Shown: positions 1 to 5,104 of the stretch, piece by piece
Layout of the letters: every line of letters begins with the position of its first letter
Position numbering within the stretch: position 1 is the first letter of the stretch
Assembly (NCBI GenBank): GCA_946887085.1
Contig: CAMPKG010000186.1
Location: 1 to 6,885 of the forward strand
From: an uncultured Sphingobacteriales bacterium
GTDB taxonomy: Bacteria > Bacteroidota > Bacteroidia > Chitinophagales > Chitinophagaceae
Length of the DNA: 6,885 bases
Direction: 5' to 3'
Made by a program: the position numbers and the translations under genes
Notes under the pieces: generated by a model
Databases searched by the model: none
Told to the model about the DNA's origin: nothing
Seen by the model: the letters and a program-made list of their open reading frames with translations, nothing else

Positions 1-446
1 CGGGAGCAGGTCTCGCACTGGCCGCTGCACAATGGTTAAGGGATTGCGGTTATGGGCAACCCGGCGGGCTGGTGCTAATTTCACCCGGAATAAACGCGTT
101 GATCAACCGGCCGGAGCAGCTACTGATCGCTGCTGACGACCCGGTGCAGGCTATTGCTGGCATCGTTGAAACGGCACGACTGTACGCCGGGGATCTGGAT
201 GTCGCGCATCCCTATGTCAGTCCGCTCAATGGCGATATGCACCGGCTCGCACCAATGACAATATTTTCGGGTACCTTCGATCTTCTTTATCCCGACAGTG
301 TTGCTCTTGCTGCCAAAGCCCGCGCCGCAGGTCTTCAGGTTACCCTTCATCTGAGGAAGGGTCAGCCCCACAATTATCCCGTGTTGCCAACGCCGGAAGG
401 CAGGCAGGCGCGTTCGCTGATCCTGCGCGCCATCACACGTGGTTAA
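1..446 (+). CDS. Alpha/beta hydrolase (HSL/acetyl-esterase type), 3' part only
   Basis: This is the C-terminal part of a carboxylester hydrolase of the alpha/beta-hydrolase fold-3 (hormone-sensitive-lipase-like) family, with 147 residues visible in frame 3. The window opens at GAGLALAAAQWLRD, the helix that normally follows the nucleophile elbow GDSAG, so the catalytic Ser must lie just outside the left edge. The strand VLISPG follows. The acid residue is visible in SGTFDLLYPDS (Asp at about nt 279-281) and the catalytic His in GQPHNYPVL, in the order and spacing usual for the family. A GTG at 72 is in frame but lies inside the fold and is not the start. GC is about 58%, clearly above the next gene, which starts 20 nt downstream. 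The family assignment is firm. The substrate cannot be read; short acyl esters are usual for the family. Confidence 0.88.
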   Translation, partial: GAGLALAAAQWLRDCGYGQPGGLVLISPGINALINRPEQLLIAADDPVQAIAGIVETARLYAGDLDVAHPYVSPLNGDMHRLAPMTIFSGTFDLLYPDSVALAAKARAAGLQVTLHLRKGQPHNYPVLPTPEGRQARSLILRAITRG

Positions 447-466
447 CGTGGACAATTTCCATCATA

Positions 467-913
467 ATGATAAAATTTGCTCATACCAACATCATCACCC
501 ACGACTGGCGTCAACTTGCTGAGTTTTATATCCAGGTTTTTGGCTGTAAACCTATTTTTCCTGAAAGAGATTTAAGCGGCGCATGGCTGGATAAAGCAAC
601 CAATCTCCAAAATGCTCACTTAACAGGTATCCACTTGACGTTACCCGGCTATGAAGATCATTTGCCCACGCTTGAGATTTTTCAGTACGACACCATCGCT
701 GAAAATGCTGAAACCTTAGTCAACAGAAAAGGCTTTGGACACATTGCGTTCAAAGTGGACGACGTGCACGAGGTTTTGACACGGCTTTTGGCATATGGCG
801 GAACACAAGTTGGCGATGTTATCGAAACAGCGATTGCGAACGCCGGACAACTGACATTTGTGTATGCAAAAGATATTGACGGGAATATTATTGAAATTCA
901 ACATTGGCAATAA
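467..913 (+). CDS. VOC (glyoxalase/bleomycin-resistance) family metalloprotein
   Basis: A 148-aa single-chain vicinal-oxygen-chelate protein with two beta-alpha-beta-beta-beta halves (about residues 3-73 and 89-146). All four metal positions of the glyoxalase-like fold are present: His6 in FAHTNI, Glu70 in TLEIF, His92 in GFGHIAF and Glu143 in NIIEIQHW. It is therefore probably a catalytically competent cytoplasmic metalloenzyme. Known members include lactoylglutathione lyases, epimerases, dioxygenases and fosfomycin/bleomycin-resistance proteins; the sequence alone does not choose between them. The ATG at 467 is the first in frame after the hydrolase stop and gives the full first beta strand. 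No Shine-Dalgarno is visible. The 20-nt gap suggests co-transcription with the hydrolase, but base composition drops to about 44% GC, so the two genes may have different histories. Confidence 0.9.
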   Translation: MIKFAHTNIITHDWRQLAEFYIQVFGCKPIFPERDLSGAWLDKATNLQNAHLTGIHLTLPGYEDHLPTLEIFQYDTIAENAETLVNRKGFGHIAFKVDDVHEVLTRLLAYGGTQVGDVIETAIANAGQLTFVYAKDIDGNIIEIQHWQ

Positions 914-966
914 CGTTTATAGCCTATTACGCTTAGGAATGACGTCGGCGGTCAAAAGAATATGCC

Positions 967-1007
967 AGGAGGAGGTAATGCTTATCCGTTGATTTTTCGT
1001 TCCTCCT
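967..1007 (+). terminator. Possible intrinsic terminator between convergent genes
   Basis: A 7-bp inverted repeat has arms AGGAGGA (967-973) and TCCTCCT (1001-1007), with TTTT immediately after on the plus strand. It lies in the 96-nt gap between the VOC gene and the convergent cupin gene. The 27-nt loop is long for a Rho-independent terminator, and the purine/pyrimidine arms could pair by chance. The right arm abuts the stop codon of the minus-strand gene (1010-1012). Weak call. Confidence 0.25.
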
Positions 1008-1009
1008 TT

Positions 1010-1474
1010 TTACCGGTTGCGTGGACGATAAATGTCTACAGTGAGAAACTTGATAGTCGTTTTCCCAATATTTTTTGCCGCATCTGTAACAGGAGGGTTC
1101 ACGAAACCCATACCTGGCTTAAGGTCCCATTCCTGTCTGTTCGTTCCATCAAAATATATGGCAGCCTTTCCTCCCTCGACCACATAAAATGCATGATCGG
1201 GATGCGAATGAAGAGGTATAGTGTCACCTGGCTTAACGGTTACTTCATACATTTTGATTCCCAGCGTATCTCCCAGTTTTCTCGTCAACTCCGGAGAGAC
1301 CAGCATACCGTCCAGCTTTGGATTATATGCCTGTGACGAAGAATCCGGCTCATCCTTCTGTATAACAGAAGTAGTGTCTCCGTTGTTTGTGTTCGCGGTT
1401 GAAGTATCATTGCCACATGCGTTAAGAAAGCACGCCAATACAACTAGTGCAAAAAAAGTGTGAAGCGTATGCAT
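1010..1474 (-). CDS. Small cupin-domain lipoprotein
   Basis: A 154-aa exported protein. The N-terminus is a lipoprotein signal: a hydrophobic stretch (about residues 5-19) ends in the lipobox LNAC with Cys20 as the lipidation site. A low-complexity Ser/Thr/Asn/Asp linker follows (about 21-50), then a cupin barrel (about 55-150). Cupin motif 1 is PGDTIPLHSHPDHAFYVVEG, with His89 and His91 in the HxH positions; the usual Glu is Ala95. Motif 2 is PPVTDAAKN, where the usual His is Asp131. Two of the four canonical metal ligands are therefore changed, which suggests altered metal binding or a purely ligand-binding role. The ATG at 1474 gives a complete signal peptide; no Shine-Dalgarno is visible. 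The gene is convergent with the VOC gene and divergent from the lipoprotein at 1850. Specific function is not recognised. Confidence 0.87.
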   Translation of the reverse strand: MHTLHTFFALVVLACFLNACGNDTSTANTNNGDTTSVIQKDEPDSSSQAYNPKLDGMLVSPELTRKLGDTLGIKMYEVTVKPGDTIPLHSHPDHAFYVVEGGKAAIYFDGTNRQEWDLKPGMGFVNPPVTDAAKNIGKTTIKFLTVDIYRPRNR

Positions 1475-1553
1475 AAGAAATTTTTATAAGTGCAGGAAGG
1501 AAACAATTACCGGTACAAGAAAATAATGGTGTATAAAAGGTACTAAAAATTGA

Positions 1554-1583
1554 CAAGAATAATGCTTGACCATCGTCAACAAA
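1554..1583 (-). promoter_or_regulatory. Candidate Bacteroidota-type promoter for the cupin gene
   Basis: On the minus strand, TTTG (1583-1580) is followed after 18 nt by TATTCTTG (1561-1554). This matches the Bacteroidota consensus of -33 TTTG and -7 TAnnTTTG with one mismatch. It would give a leader of roughly 70-75 nt before the ATG at 1474. Sequence match only. Confidence 0.35.
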
Positions 1584-1615
1584 ACCCCTGCGGCCGGTCT
1601 TTACGAGAGAGTGAA

Positions 1616-1628
1616 CTACCATAGGTAG
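1616..1628. repeat. Short dyad CTACC-ATA-GGTAG in the divergent spacer
   Basis: Perfect 5-bp inverted arms CTACC and GGTAG are separated by 3 nt. The dyad sits between the candidate minus-strand promoter and the TAATTTTG element of the opposite gene. It could be a small operator shared by the divergent genes, or chance. Confidence 0.25.
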
Positions 1629-1677
1629 GTGAATAGAGAACGCGAGCATCGGGAAAAATAAGAGCGAATCGAGACGC

Positions 1678-1685
1678 TAATTTTG
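1678..1685 (+). promoter_or_regulatory. TAATTTTG, candidate -7 element for the YD-like lipoprotein
   Basis: An exact match to TAnnTTTG on the plus strand, about 165 nt before the ATG at 1850. No TTTG or TTG is visible 17-23 nt upstream, so the -33 half is missing. It would give a long leader containing the pyrimidine-rich tract. Weak. Confidence 0.2.
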
Positions 1686-1849
1686 ATGTCAGAAATCGAA
1701 AAAATTCTCTATCTTTCTTCTTCTTCATTTCCATCCCTGCACGAAAAACCCGACATCCCGTATTAACTATTTTACCTTATCCGTTTATGTAAAGCTGCAC
1801 TTCCACATACTCCTTGAAAATTTTTAACGCTAAACATTAAACTTATTAA

Positions 1850-2617
1850 ATGAAAATTTCATTCAAGGTCGCAGTGTATGCTTCGATTGGTATCCTTTTG
1901 TTTGCCGGCTGCTCCAAAGGAGATGTTACATCATCAGACTCATTATCCGCAGCCATCGCCAGTGATGCCACCGTTCCCGATCTCAGCAAGTGTAAGATTC
2001 GTCGCATCTATGAGAAGCCTATCGGCGAGGAAGGCAACTACATGGGGCTATTTTCTTACAATAAAGCGGGCAACCCGTATAGCGTACTCTTTTTCCCCAA
2101 GGGGCCATGGGAGTATTATTTTTTCTATGACGCTCAAAATCGTTTAATAGCGCATACTGAGTATGCATATGGCATCACTGCGCGCCATTATTACAGGCAC
2201 AATGCAGCAGGACAAATTGTAATTGATTCAGCAATATACCCTGGCTCCGATTTGAAGGATACTACGATATACGTATCGACCATAGCGTATGACTGGAAAG
2301 GAAGAGTTGTTAAAGAAACTATCGTAAATACAAGAAATGATGGCTTGCCGCTGGATAGAACCCGCCGCCCTACCTACACTTACGACAACCGCGGCAATCT
2401 TGGTGTGAATGGGTGGAAGTCGTCGAGCTATGATTATAAGATTAACCCGTTGCGTCAGAATCCCGTCTTTCAGTTCATCCACCGCAATTACAGTATGAAT
2501 AACCCTTCTGTTCAGCCGAAGTACAATTCCAAAGGGTTGCCCTTGTCGCTGTCACCCTCGAATGATGTTTTTTTCAATTTTAATGGTATCCCTAAAATCG
2601 TTTACGACTGTCAATAA
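1850..2617 (+). CDS. Lipoprotein with YD-like (RHS-type) strands
   Basis: A 255-aa exported lipoprotein of unknown function. Residues 1-20 form a lipoprotein signal (MKIS, hydrophobic core, LLFAG) with lipidated Cys21, followed by a Ser/Asp/Thr-rich linker to about residue 42. The rest is a series of degenerate beta-hairpin units with the pattern aromatic-Y-D/N-x-x-G-x: FSYNKAGN (about 68), FFYDAQNR (91), YYRHNAAGQ (114), IAYDWKGR (146), YTYDNRGN (176), PKYNSKGL (223) and FFNFNGIP (241). These resemble YD/RHS repeats, and similar stand-alone lipoproteins are common in Bacteroidota. No toxin or protease domain follows, so this is not a full RHS toxin; the chain stops right after a last strand ending in YDCQ. 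The ATG at 1850 gives a complete signal. The nearest neighbours have their own spacers, so it is probably monocistronic. Surface or periplasmic binding is the likeliest kind of role, by inference only. Confidence 0.85.
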   Translation: MKISFKVAVYASIGILLFAGCSKGDVTSSDSLSAAIASDATVPDLSKCKIRRIYEKPIGEEGNYMGLFSYNKAGNPYSVLFFPKGPWEYYFFYDAQNRLIAHTEYAYGITARHYYRHNAAGQIVIDSAIYPGSDLKDTTIYVSTIAYDWKGRVVKETIVNTRNDGLPLDRTRRPTYTYDNRGNLGVNGWKSSSYDYKINPLRQNPVFQFIHRNYSMNNPSVQPKYNSKGLPLSLSPSNDVFFNFNGIPKIVYDCQ

Positions 2618-2752
2618 AGGTCGAGTTGCCTGTAAGAGCGTGGCATGTTGCGCTGAAATGCAAAGATGGGTACGGTATCTGCTTTTTGTACCAACCGGCA
2701 AGTCACCGAATCTCTTTTTCTCACAAGCTATGAATTCGACAGCCGAGTACGC

Positions 2753-2769
2753 GGTTGTTCGGAACTACC
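2753..2769. promoter_or_regulatory. 17-bp near-perfect palindrome, candidate operator
   Basis: The arms are GGTtGTTC and GAACtACC around a single central base (2761). Seven of eight positions pair; the only break is T opposite T at 2756/2766. An odd-length dyad of this size is typical of sites bound by a dimeric helix-turn-helix regulator. It lies about 160 nt upstream of the DUF4838 start and about 120 nt before the candidate promoter. No binding protein can be assigned. Confidence 0.4.
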
Positions 2770-2778
2770 CGTGTGTTG

Positions 2779-2796
2779 CGCGTGTATAAAAACGCG
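2779..2796. repeat. Short inverted repeat CGCGT-N8-ACGCG
   Basis: Perfect 5-bp GC-rich arms (2779-2783 and 2792-2796) enclose an A/T-rich 8-nt centre. It lies 10 nt after the 17-bp palindrome. No T-run follows on either side, so it does not look like a terminator. It may be a second regulatory site or an mRNA hairpin. Confidence 0.25.
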
Positions 2797-2872
2797 AAGA
2801 CCAACCGGCCGATTGAGAATACCATGTTGGTGCGGGATGTTTTTAAGCGGCGGGCCCCAAGGTTCCATTTCT

Positions 2873-2903
2873 TTTGTTACTCTTTTGAAAATAGTTTATT
2901 TTG
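2873..2903 (+). promoter_or_regulatory. Candidate promoter of the DUF4838 gene
   Basis: TTTG at 2873-2876 is followed after 20 nt by TATTTTG (2897-2903), which is one base short of the Bacteroidota -7 consensus TAnnTTTG. It would give a leader of only about 20 nt to the ATG at 2930. The surrounding sequence is the most AT-rich part of the spacer. Weak, because TTTG is common in AT-rich DNA. Confidence 0.25.
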
Positions 2904-2929
2904 TTGTTTTGCTTGTCAAATCAACTTCA

Positions 2930-4822
2930 ATGCGAAAATTATTTTATGTCTTTATAGCAGCACTTTTAGGTGTTGCGGCACGCGCCCAGGAAATTACACT
3001 CGTCAACAAGGGAAAAACGACTTACTCCATCGTGATGCCGGAAAAGCCGACCGCCATTGAAGTGCAGGCTGCTAAAACCTTGCAGGATTATCTGCATAGG
3101 ATTACCGGGGTGACCCTGCCAACGTCCTTTGATAACGAGCAGGAGAAACCCGCAGAAATATTAATCGGTAAGGTGAACAGGCCGCAGACGAAAAATATTC
3201 CGTACGAATCCTTTAAGCAAGATGGGCTGCTGATTCGTACCGTCGATAAAAAGCTGATCATTACCGGTGGAAATAAAAAAGGCGTGTTGTACGGGGTGTA
3301 TACTTTTCTCGACCAATACCTCGGATGCCGCAAATTTGCAGCGGATGAAACGTACGTGCCCAAGAGAAAAAAGATTACGCTCCAACCGATAGACGACACG
3401 CAGCTGCCTGCTTTCTCGTTCCGCGAAGTATATTATAACGAAGCTACGGACCCGGAATATATGGACTGGCACAAGCTCAGTTCCGTCAGCGACAAAAACG
3501 GCGAAAAAAGTCAGTGGGGTTTGTTTGTGCACACCTTCCACACACTGCTTGACCCGGCGGAGTACGGCGCCGCCCACCCGGAGTATTTCAGCTTTTATGA
3601 CGGCAAGCGCCACACCGGCCTCGTGCCTTCCTGGGACGGCAGCAGCGTGCAGCCTGAAGCGCAATTGTGCCTCAGCAACCCCGAGGTGCTCGAGATCGTT
3701 TGCCAAAATCTGAGGGCGGCGATGGACAAAAAGCCCGATGCGCTCTATTGGTCCGTGAGTCAGAATGATAACGTTAACTATTGCCGCTGCGATGCGTGCG
3801 CAAAGCTCGATGCAGCATTTGCTGCGTTTAAGCCCGAAGAAAAAATGCTGTCCACGCATGGTGGCGAGAAATATCCGGCGCTGGGCATGGGGTCATTGCT
3901 GAGTTTTGTGAATAAAGTCGCTGACAGGTTTCCCGATAAAATCATTTCAACCCTCGCCTATCAATATACGCGGGTGCCACCGAAGGGAATCGTGCCGCGC
4001 AAGAATGTAAATATCATGTTGTGCAGCATTGAAAGTTCCAGGAACGATCCGATGGAAATAGCCGACACCGCGTTTAGCGAAGATTTGGTCGGGTGGGGAA
4101 AGATCACTGACAATATACTCGTGTGGGATTATACGATACGGTTCTCCAATCTGCTCGCACCCTTTCCGAATCTCAGGATACTGCAACCCAATCTGCAGTT
4201 CCTGCACAGCAACAGGGTGTCAGCGCTTTTTGAACAGGGTAACAGAGATAAAGGAGGCGAATTTGCGCAGCTCCGTGCCTACCTTCTTGCGAGATTAGAA
4301 TGGAATCCGGACATCGATATGCAAAGGGAAATGGACGAATTTTTAACCGGTTATTATGGAGCCGCTGCACCGGATATCAAAGAATACATCAACCTCCTTC
4401 ATGACAACAACCAAGCTAATAAGGGAGTGAAGATGTCTATTTTTGGTTCGCCTGTCGAGGATAAAGAAACTTTTTTAAGCGAGTCGTTAATTGCGCGCTA
4501 TAACGAAATATTCGACAATGCGGAGAAGAAAGTGATGAAGACGCCCGTTATCTACGATCGTGTGCGATCCGCGCGGTTGCCTGTTTACTATGCCATGCTG
4601 GAAATCGCCAGAAGCGAAAAGACCGGGACTCGCGGCGCATTTACTGCAGGTCCCACCACGCAGCTTACATCTAACAGAAAGGTGATGGACATACTGAATA
4701 AGTTTTCTTATCACTGCATAAAGACAAACGTGACGCGTATTACCGAATGGCGGACGACCCCGAAAGAATACCTGCAGGAATACCTTACGTTTCTGAATAC
4801 GCCTTTGGCGAGTCTCCCATAA
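2930..4822 (+). CDS. Secreted DUF4838 protein, probable carbohydrate-active role
   Basis: A 630-aa exported protein. Residues 1-19 are a type I signal peptide (basic MRK, hydrophobic core, cleavage after ARA before Gln20), which is why I start at 2930 although the frame is open upstream. Residues about 21-150 resemble the alpha-glucuronidase-type N-terminal domain: AAKTLQDYLHRITG, ILIGK, and GVLYGVYTFLDQYLGCRKF. The DUF4838 core follows (about 165-470), with VHTFHTLL (His201, His204), QLCLSNPEV, WSVSQNDNVNYCRCDAC (Cys285, Cys287, Cys290), STLAYQYTRVPPKG, ALFEQG (Glu435) and LRAYLLARLEWNPDID. The C-terminal part (about 471-630) is helical. The family is widespread in Bacteroidota and often found with polysaccharide-degradation genes; a glycosidase-like role is inferred from fold resemblance and context. 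The Cys cluster looks like a metal or disulfide site. Regulator and permease genes follow on the same strand. Confidence 0.88.
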   Translation: MRKLFYVFIAALLGVAARAQEITLVNKGKTTYSIVMPEKPTAIEVQAAKTLQDYLHRITGVTLPTSFDNEQEKPAEILIGKVNRPQTKNIPYESFKQDGLLIRTVDKKLIITGGNKKGVLYGVYTFLDQYLGCRKFAADETYVPKRKKITLQPIDDTQLPAFSFREVYYNEATDPEYMDWHKLSSVSDKNGEKSQWGLFVHTFHTLLDPAEYGAAHPEYFSFYDGKRHTGLVPSWDGSSVQPEAQLCLSNPEVLEIVCQNLRAAMDKKPDALYWSVSQNDNVNYCRCDACAKLDAAFAAFKPEEKMLSTHGGEKYPALGMGSLLSFVNKVADRFPDKIISTLAYQYTRVPPKGIVPRKNVNIMLCSIESSRNDPMEIADTAFSEDLVGWGKITDNILVWDYTIRFSNLLAPFPNLRILQPNLQFLHSNRVSALFEQGNRDKGGEFAQLRAYLLARLEWNPDIDMQREMDEFLTGYYGAAAPDIKEYINLLHDNNQANKGVKMSIFGSPVEDKETFLSESLIARYNEIFDNAEKKVMKTPVIYDRVRSARLPVYYAMLEIARSEKTGTRGAFTAGPTTQLTSNRKVMDILNKFSYHCIKTNVTRITEWRTTPKEYLQEYLTFLNTPLASLP

Positions 4823-4855
4823 ATTGGTGCCACCGCGACGTGAATTGCCGCCAGG

Positions 4856-5086
4856 TCAATGCAGCGCGAGCTGGTTGTAGCGATTGCCAACGATGTCTTT
4901 ATATTTTTGCTTCGCTTCGGCATTCGGCGAGATCGCGGTCCAGCATGACACGTACCCCCGGGGATCGCTGTTTTCCTTTATCAACTTCATCAATGCAGAT
5001 CGCAACTGCTTGGTGCACGATCGTTTGGCACAGAGCTGTGCAGATGAGTCGTGCTGCCAATAGGCGTACCGTTTTATTGAGTATTT
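4856..5086 (-). pseudogene. Possible remnant of a minus-strand gene (C-terminal fragment)
   Basis: One minus-strand frame is open for 76 codons before its TGA (4858-4856). The distal part reads like a real protein end: DPRGYVSCWTAISPNAEAKQ, then KYKDIVGNRYNQLALH and stop. Its wobble positions favour G or C. Upstream the frame is closed by a TAA (5089-5087); the only ATG (4990) would leave 44 residues. I do not recognise the family. It may be the decayed 3' end of a gene that once converged on the DUF4838 gene, or a small unknown protein, or an accident of antisense composition. The candidate dyad of the AraC gene lies inside its upstream part. Low confidence. Confidence 0.25.
5011..5059. promoter_or_regulatory. 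Concentric inverted repeats upstream of the AraC-type gene
   Basis: Two inverted repeats share one centre (between 5034 and 5035). The inner arms are GCACAG (5028-5033) and CTGTGC (5036-5041). The outer arms are GCACGA (5015-5020) and TCGTGC (5049-5054). Both spacers between inner and outer arms are exactly 7 nt and are not complementary. TGG (5011-5013) and CCA (5057-5059) extend the dyad with a one-base offset. The result is four GCAC/GTGC half-sites at 13-, 10- and 13-nt steps, ending about 45 nt before the ATG at 5105. This looks like a multi-half-site operator, perhaps for autoregulation; as an RNA it would form a short hairpin with a large symmetric internal loop. Confidence 0.4.
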
Positions 5087-5104
5087 TTAAGGATAAAGCA
5101 TGTC

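Larger units (their letters stand above)
1475..1849. other. 375-nt divergent intergenic region
   Basis: This spacer separates the divergent cupin and YD-like lipoprotein genes. I see no convincing gene on either strand; the frame 1422-1649 on the minus strand overlaps the cupin gene and lacks protein-like character. It holds the candidate minus-strand promoter, a 13-nt dyad, a TAATTTTG element and a pyrimidine-rich tract at about 1705-1739 with repeated TTC triplets. The last 90 nt before 1850 are AT-rich, as expected for a leader. Confidence 0.6.
2690..2809. repeat. 10-bp direct repeat ACCAACCGGC, two copies
   Basis: Identical copies lie at 2690-2699 and 2800-2809, exactly 110 nt apart, flanking the palindrome at 2753-2769. 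A related CAACCGGCC occurs inside the hydrolase gene near 104, so the word may simply be frequent in this genome. Significance uncertain. Confidence 0.25.
2618..2929. other. 312-nt intergenic region before the DUF4838 gene
   Basis: No supported gene. The reading frame of the downstream protein stays open back to about 2666, but those residues are Cys/Arg-rich, have no family resemblance, and a normal signal peptide begins only at 2930, so I treat this stretch as non-coding. It holds a 17-bp palindrome, a GC-rich short inverted repeat, a 10-bp direct repeat and a candidate promoter, and is therefore probably regulatory. Confidence 0.55.

Noticed and set aside
120..455. A 111-codon minus-strand frame opposite the hydrolase
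   Set aside because: The plus strand carries the family motifs SGTFD and GQPHNYP; the minus frame has none.
962..1336. A 124-codon plus-strand frame beginning near an AGGAGGAGG word
   Set aside because: It is antisense to the cupin lipoprotein, whose signal peptide and HxH motif are clear. The purine word lies after its ATG, not before it.
2666..2929. An 88-residue N-terminal extension of the DUF4838 protein from the ATG at 2666
   Set aside because: The extension is Cys/Arg-rich with no family resemblance, and would bury a clean type I signal peptide that starts at 2930.
3161..3859. A 232-codon open frame on the minus strand
   Set aside because: It is fully antisense to the conserved DUF4838 core, and its residues (His/Arg/Val-rich) show no domain; it is a shadow of the GC-biased codons opposite.
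5082..5089. TATTTTTA as a -7 element for the AraC gene
   Set aside because: It lies only 15 nt before the ATG, has no TTTG at a suitable distance, and AT-rich leaders give such matches often.
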